Part shown: in pieces, positions 61,755 to 64,000 of the stretch
Layout of the letters: each line of letters opens with the position of its first letter
How positions within the stretch are numbered: position 1 is the stretch's first letter
Source: Candidatus Fermentithermobacillaceae bacterium
Lineage (GTDB): Bacteria > Bacillota > Sulfobacillia > Fermentithermobacillales > Fermentithermobacillaceae
Assembly: GCA_012837895.1 (NCBI GenBank)
Contig: DUQH01000003.1
Location: 62,001-126,000, forward strand
DNA length: 64,000 bases
Direction of reading: 5' to 3'
Made by a program: the position numbers and the translations under genes
Notes under the pieces: generated by a model
What the model was told of the DNA's origin: nothing
Database searches by the model: none
Seen by the model: only the letters and a program-made list of their open reading frames with translations

Positions 61755-62889
61755 CGTCGGCAAAGCCCTTCTCCCTAAGAAAGGGGAAGAGCTTCCCGGC
61801 GACACGATTGAAGTAGACTTTTCTGAATCGTCGACTGTGGTAGTGCTCTCAGACGGGCTGGGTAGCGGCGTAAAGGCTAACATCCTGTCTTCTTTGACCG
61901 CGAAAATGACAGTGGGTATGCTCAGGCACGGATGCGATCTCAGCGAAGTTATTGAAACCCTTGCAGGCACGTTGCCTGTTTGCGAAGTAAGAAACATCGC
62001 TTATTCCACTTTCACCATTCTCCAGGTGTTCGATGATGGCAGTGCGTATCTGGCAGAATACGATAACCCGCCGGCGATTATCGGGCAAGGCGGCAACATA
62101 ATCGATGTGCCAAGACAAACCAGGGTCCTCTCCGGCAGAAAGATAAAAGAGGCACGCTTTAAGCTGGATGAAAAGAGTTGGGTCGTGCTAGTGTCTGACG
62201 GAGTGATTCACGCAGGCATAGGTGGTATATGGAATCTTGGCTGGACCCATGAACGCGTTCAGAACTATGTTTCCAGGGTCATCACTACCTTTGAAGACGC
62301 CCAAGAGATGTGTGACGACCTTTGCCACGTGTGTGAAAGGCTCTATGCAGGCGAAATCGGGGATGATGTAGCTGTGGCGACGGTTATGATCAGGAAACCA
62401 AGGTACCTGACGCTTATGATCGGCTTGCCCAAAGACAAGTCAAAAGACAGGGAGATGCTCGCCCAGTTCATGGCAAGGGAAGGCAAACGGGCTGTGGCAG
62501 GCGGTTCAACCAGCCAGATGGTAGCCAGGGAACTCGGGCGTGAACTCAGGGTCAACCTCGGTTCAATGATAGACAATATCCCTCCAACCGGGTACATCGA
62601 AGGCATAGACCTGGCGGTTGAAGGCACGCTGACAATCGAAAGAACCCTTAAGTACCTGAGAGAAGACAGGAAAAAAGTGTCCGTCATGTACAAGCCTGAC
62701 GGGGCCTCAAGGCTGTTTTCGGCTTTACTTGAGGCAGACGACATCCACATCCTTATAGGTACAGCGGTCAACCCTGCACACCAAAGCCCGGATCTACCTG
62801 AAGCTTTGCACCTTAAGAGCAGAATGGTCGAAGAGTTCTCAAAGATACTGTCTGATAAAGGAAAGAATGTTACTGTAACAAGATTCTAA
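61714..62889 (+). CDS. SpoIIE-family protein phosphatase
   Basis: A PP2C-like serine/threonine phosphatase of 391 residues. The metal-binding segments VVVLSDGLGSGVKAN, VVLVSDGVIHAG and IGDDVAVATVMI are intact. The last 150 residues form an additional domain without a clear match (LMIGLPKDKSKDREMLAQFM). Its gene overlaps the hydrogenase gene by 41 bp, so the two are coupled. Output by dephosphorylation is the simplest reading of a hydrogen-sensing module. Later in-frame GTG starts at 61729 and 61738 are possible. Confidence 0.85.
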   Translation: MRLDGVKSVALKIDVGKALLPKKGEELPGDTIEVDFSESSTVVVLSDGLGSGVKANILSSLTAKMTVGMLRHGCDLSEVIETLAGTLPVCEVRNIAYSTFTILQVFDDGSAYLAEYDNPPAIIGQGGNIIDVPRQTRVLSGRKIKEARFKLDEKSWVVLVSDGVIHAGIGGIWNLGWTHERVQNYVSRVITTFEDAQEMCDDLCHVCERLYAGEIGDDVAVATVMIRKPRYLTLMIGLPKDKSKDREMLAQFMAREGKRAVAGGSTSQMVARELGRELRVNLGSMIDNIPPTGYIEGIDLAVEGTLTIERTLKYLREDRKKVSVMYKPDGASRLFSALLEADDIHILIGTAVNPAHQSPDLPEALHLKSRMVEEFSKILSDKGKNVTVTRF

Positions 62890-62904
62890 GGTATCGGAAA
62901 ATTG

Positions 62905-62946
62905 AGCAGGTGGGAACAACAATTGATTCCCACCTGCTTGGTTTTC
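62905..62946. terminator. Strong terminator hairpin
   Basis: AGCAGGTGGGAA (62905-62916), a 10-nt loop and TTCCCACCTGCT (62927-62938) make a perfect 12-bp stem, followed by TGGTTTT. It lies between the phosphatase gene and the convergent kbl gene. The opposite strand also has a T-rich end. Confidence 0.82.
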
Positions 62947-63001
62947 CCACTGTTCTAAGGTTTTTCCTCGCGGTGTTTTCTTACGGTGCTATCCTGTTCT
63001 T

Positions 63002-64000
63002 CTAGCTTAGAACACCAAGTTCCCTTGCCGTCTCAGCGAACTTCTCCAAGGCAAAATCCAGGTCCTCTCTAGAGTGGGCAGCCGACAGCATGCAACGTAT
63101 CCTGGCTTTGCCCCTCGGCACTGTGGGATAACTTATGGACTGGGCAAATATGCCCTTTTGGAACAGTTTCTTGGAAAAATCAGAAGCTAGCTTGGCGTCA
63201 CCCAGCATCACCGGAGTAATCGGGGTTTGTGTTACACCTGTGTCAAATCCTGCTTCCTTTAGCCCCTTCTGGAAATACGCAGCATTGTCCCATAGCTTCT
63301 TCACGGGCTCATCGCTCTCTAACAGCACGTCAACCGCAGCGATAGCAGCTGCTGTATCCGCCGCGGTAAGCCCTGAACTAAACAGGAACGGCCGTGCCCT
63401 CTGCCTCAGGTAATCAATCAACACTTTGGGACCGGTCACGAACCCGCCCATCACGCCAAAAGCCTTGGACAAAGTTCCTACCTCGATTTCAACTTTGCCT
63501 TCGAGTTTGAAGTGGTTCACGATACCTCTTCCGCTGTCTCCGAGCACCCCTTCACCATGGGCGTCGTCAACCATGACAATGACTCCGAATTCATCTGCGA
63601 CTTCAACTATGTCAGGAAGAGGGGCAATGTCCCCGTCCATGCTGAACACGCCATCGGTAATAACCAGCATCCTGCGGGCTGAGTCTTTGTGTTCGATGAT
63701 CTTGTTCCGCAGGTCAGCTACATCGTTATGGGCGTACCTGACCACGTCAGCCCTGGACAGCCTGCAACCGTCAATGATACTGGCGTGATTCAGCTCATCT
63801 GAAAAGATCACGTCCCCCCTGCCTGTAATTGTAGGGATTACCGCTGTGTTTGCAGAGAAACCTGACTGCAGCACTATGCATGCCGGTGCATGCTTGAACT
63901 CTGCCAGTTTCTTCTCAAGCTCCAAGTGAATGGACTGGGTACCGGCTATGCTTCTTACCGCTCCAGGTCCAACGCCGTATTCATCAATAGCTTTCTTAGC
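63002..64000 (-). CDS. kbl: Glycine C-acetyltransferase, partial
   Basis: PLP enzyme of the alpha-oxoamine synthase family converting 2-amino-3-oxobutyrate and CoA to glycine and acetyl-CoA. The PLP lysine is in [19 protein letters not shown], and [33 protein letters not shown] and [18 protein letters not shown] are typical. The frame runs to the right edge without a start, so the N-terminus (about 60 residues) lies outside. The paralogue BioF (8-amino-7-oxononanoate synthase) is the alternative, but threonine/glycine use fits the window better. Confidence 0.88.
   Translation of the reverse strand, partial: AKKAIDEYGVGPGAVRSIAGTQSIHLELEKKLAEFKHAPACIVLQSGFSANTAVIPTITGRGDVIFSDELNHASIIDGCRLSRADVVRYAHNDVADLRNKIIEHKDSARRMLVITDGVFSMDGDIAPLPDIVEVADEFGVIVMVDDAHGEGVLGDSGRGIVNHFKLEGKVEIEVGTLSKAFGVMGGFVTGPKVLIDYLRQRARPFLFSSGLTAADTAAAIAAVDVLLESDEPVKKLWDNAAYFQKGLKEAGFDTGVTQTPITPVMLGDAKLASDFSKKLFQKGIFAQSISYPTVPRGKARIRCMLSAAHSREDLDFALEKFAETARELGVLS

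Overview
The window looks like a chromosome segment of an anaerobic, spore-forming member of the Bacillota, of clostridial or related type. The evidence is a complete spoIIIAA-AH octet, an Asp23/AmaP/DUF2273 envelope-stress trio, an NfnAB-type ferredoxin:NADP transhydrogenase, a sensory-type [FeFe] hydrogenase, and many GTG/TTG starts behind strong GGAGG ribosome sites. No rRNA, tRNA or CRISPR array was seen. I do not assign a genus.

Layout. 1-4125 is a decayed accessory zone: the start of a small membrane protein, a roughly 600-bp gene-free block bounded by a perfect 15-bp inverted repeat, two kinds of tandem repeat, a regulator fragment, a twice-frameshifted InlB-repeat/SLH surface-protein remnant and a frameshifted DUF3800 gene. 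4126-28663 is a long minus-strand housekeeping block. In transcription order it starts with a tandem glycine riboswitch and gcvT-gcvH-gcvPA-gcvPB, then two radical-SAM genes that fit the two-protein lipoyl synthase LipS1/LipS2, a LipM-type octanoyltransferase, lpdA, glyA, a Xaa-Pro peptidase, efp, a CD1247-type protein, spoIIIAA-AH, asp23-amaP-DUF2273, nusB, nfnA-nfnB, xseA-xseB-ispA and rlmH. 29080-30719 holds galE and a DtxR/MntR-type regulator.

30836-41612 is a peptidoglycan-recycling locus: a MEDS-domain histidine kinase, NamZ, MurK, a MurQ-AmiE-like fusion, NagZ and AnmK, then birA, and a convergent M55 D-aminopeptidase. None of the hydrolases has a visible signal peptide, so the pathway looks cytosolic. 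41778-45695 holds a FapA/DUF342 protein and an unrecognised gene pair: a small hypothetical protein and a PLP-type enzyme. 45782-54742 on the minus strand holds an ABC exporter, purL, purB, a GMP synthase lacking its glutaminase domain, and an ABC-F ATPase, followed by a small nitroreductase. 55.6-56.0 kb is a highly regular non-coding array of 11 hairpin-forming units. It is followed by an MFS exporter, an HD-GYP protein, an XRE-cupin regulator, a three-gene sensory hydrogenase/phosphatase module, and a partial glycine C-acetyltransferase at the window edge.

How the genes work together. One-carbon and glycine metabolism (glyA, gcvTHP, lpdA, lipoate genes, kbl) forms a coherent theme, with the riboswitch sensing glycine and the lipoate genes equipping GcvH. 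The recycling locus would take MurNAc-containing fragments to MurNAc-6-P and GlcNAc-6-P. The most unusual items are the hairpin array, the MurQ-AmiE fusion with an internal ribosome site, the split GMP synthase with an acidic insert, the lipoyl synthase pair and the unassigned PLP enzyme pair.
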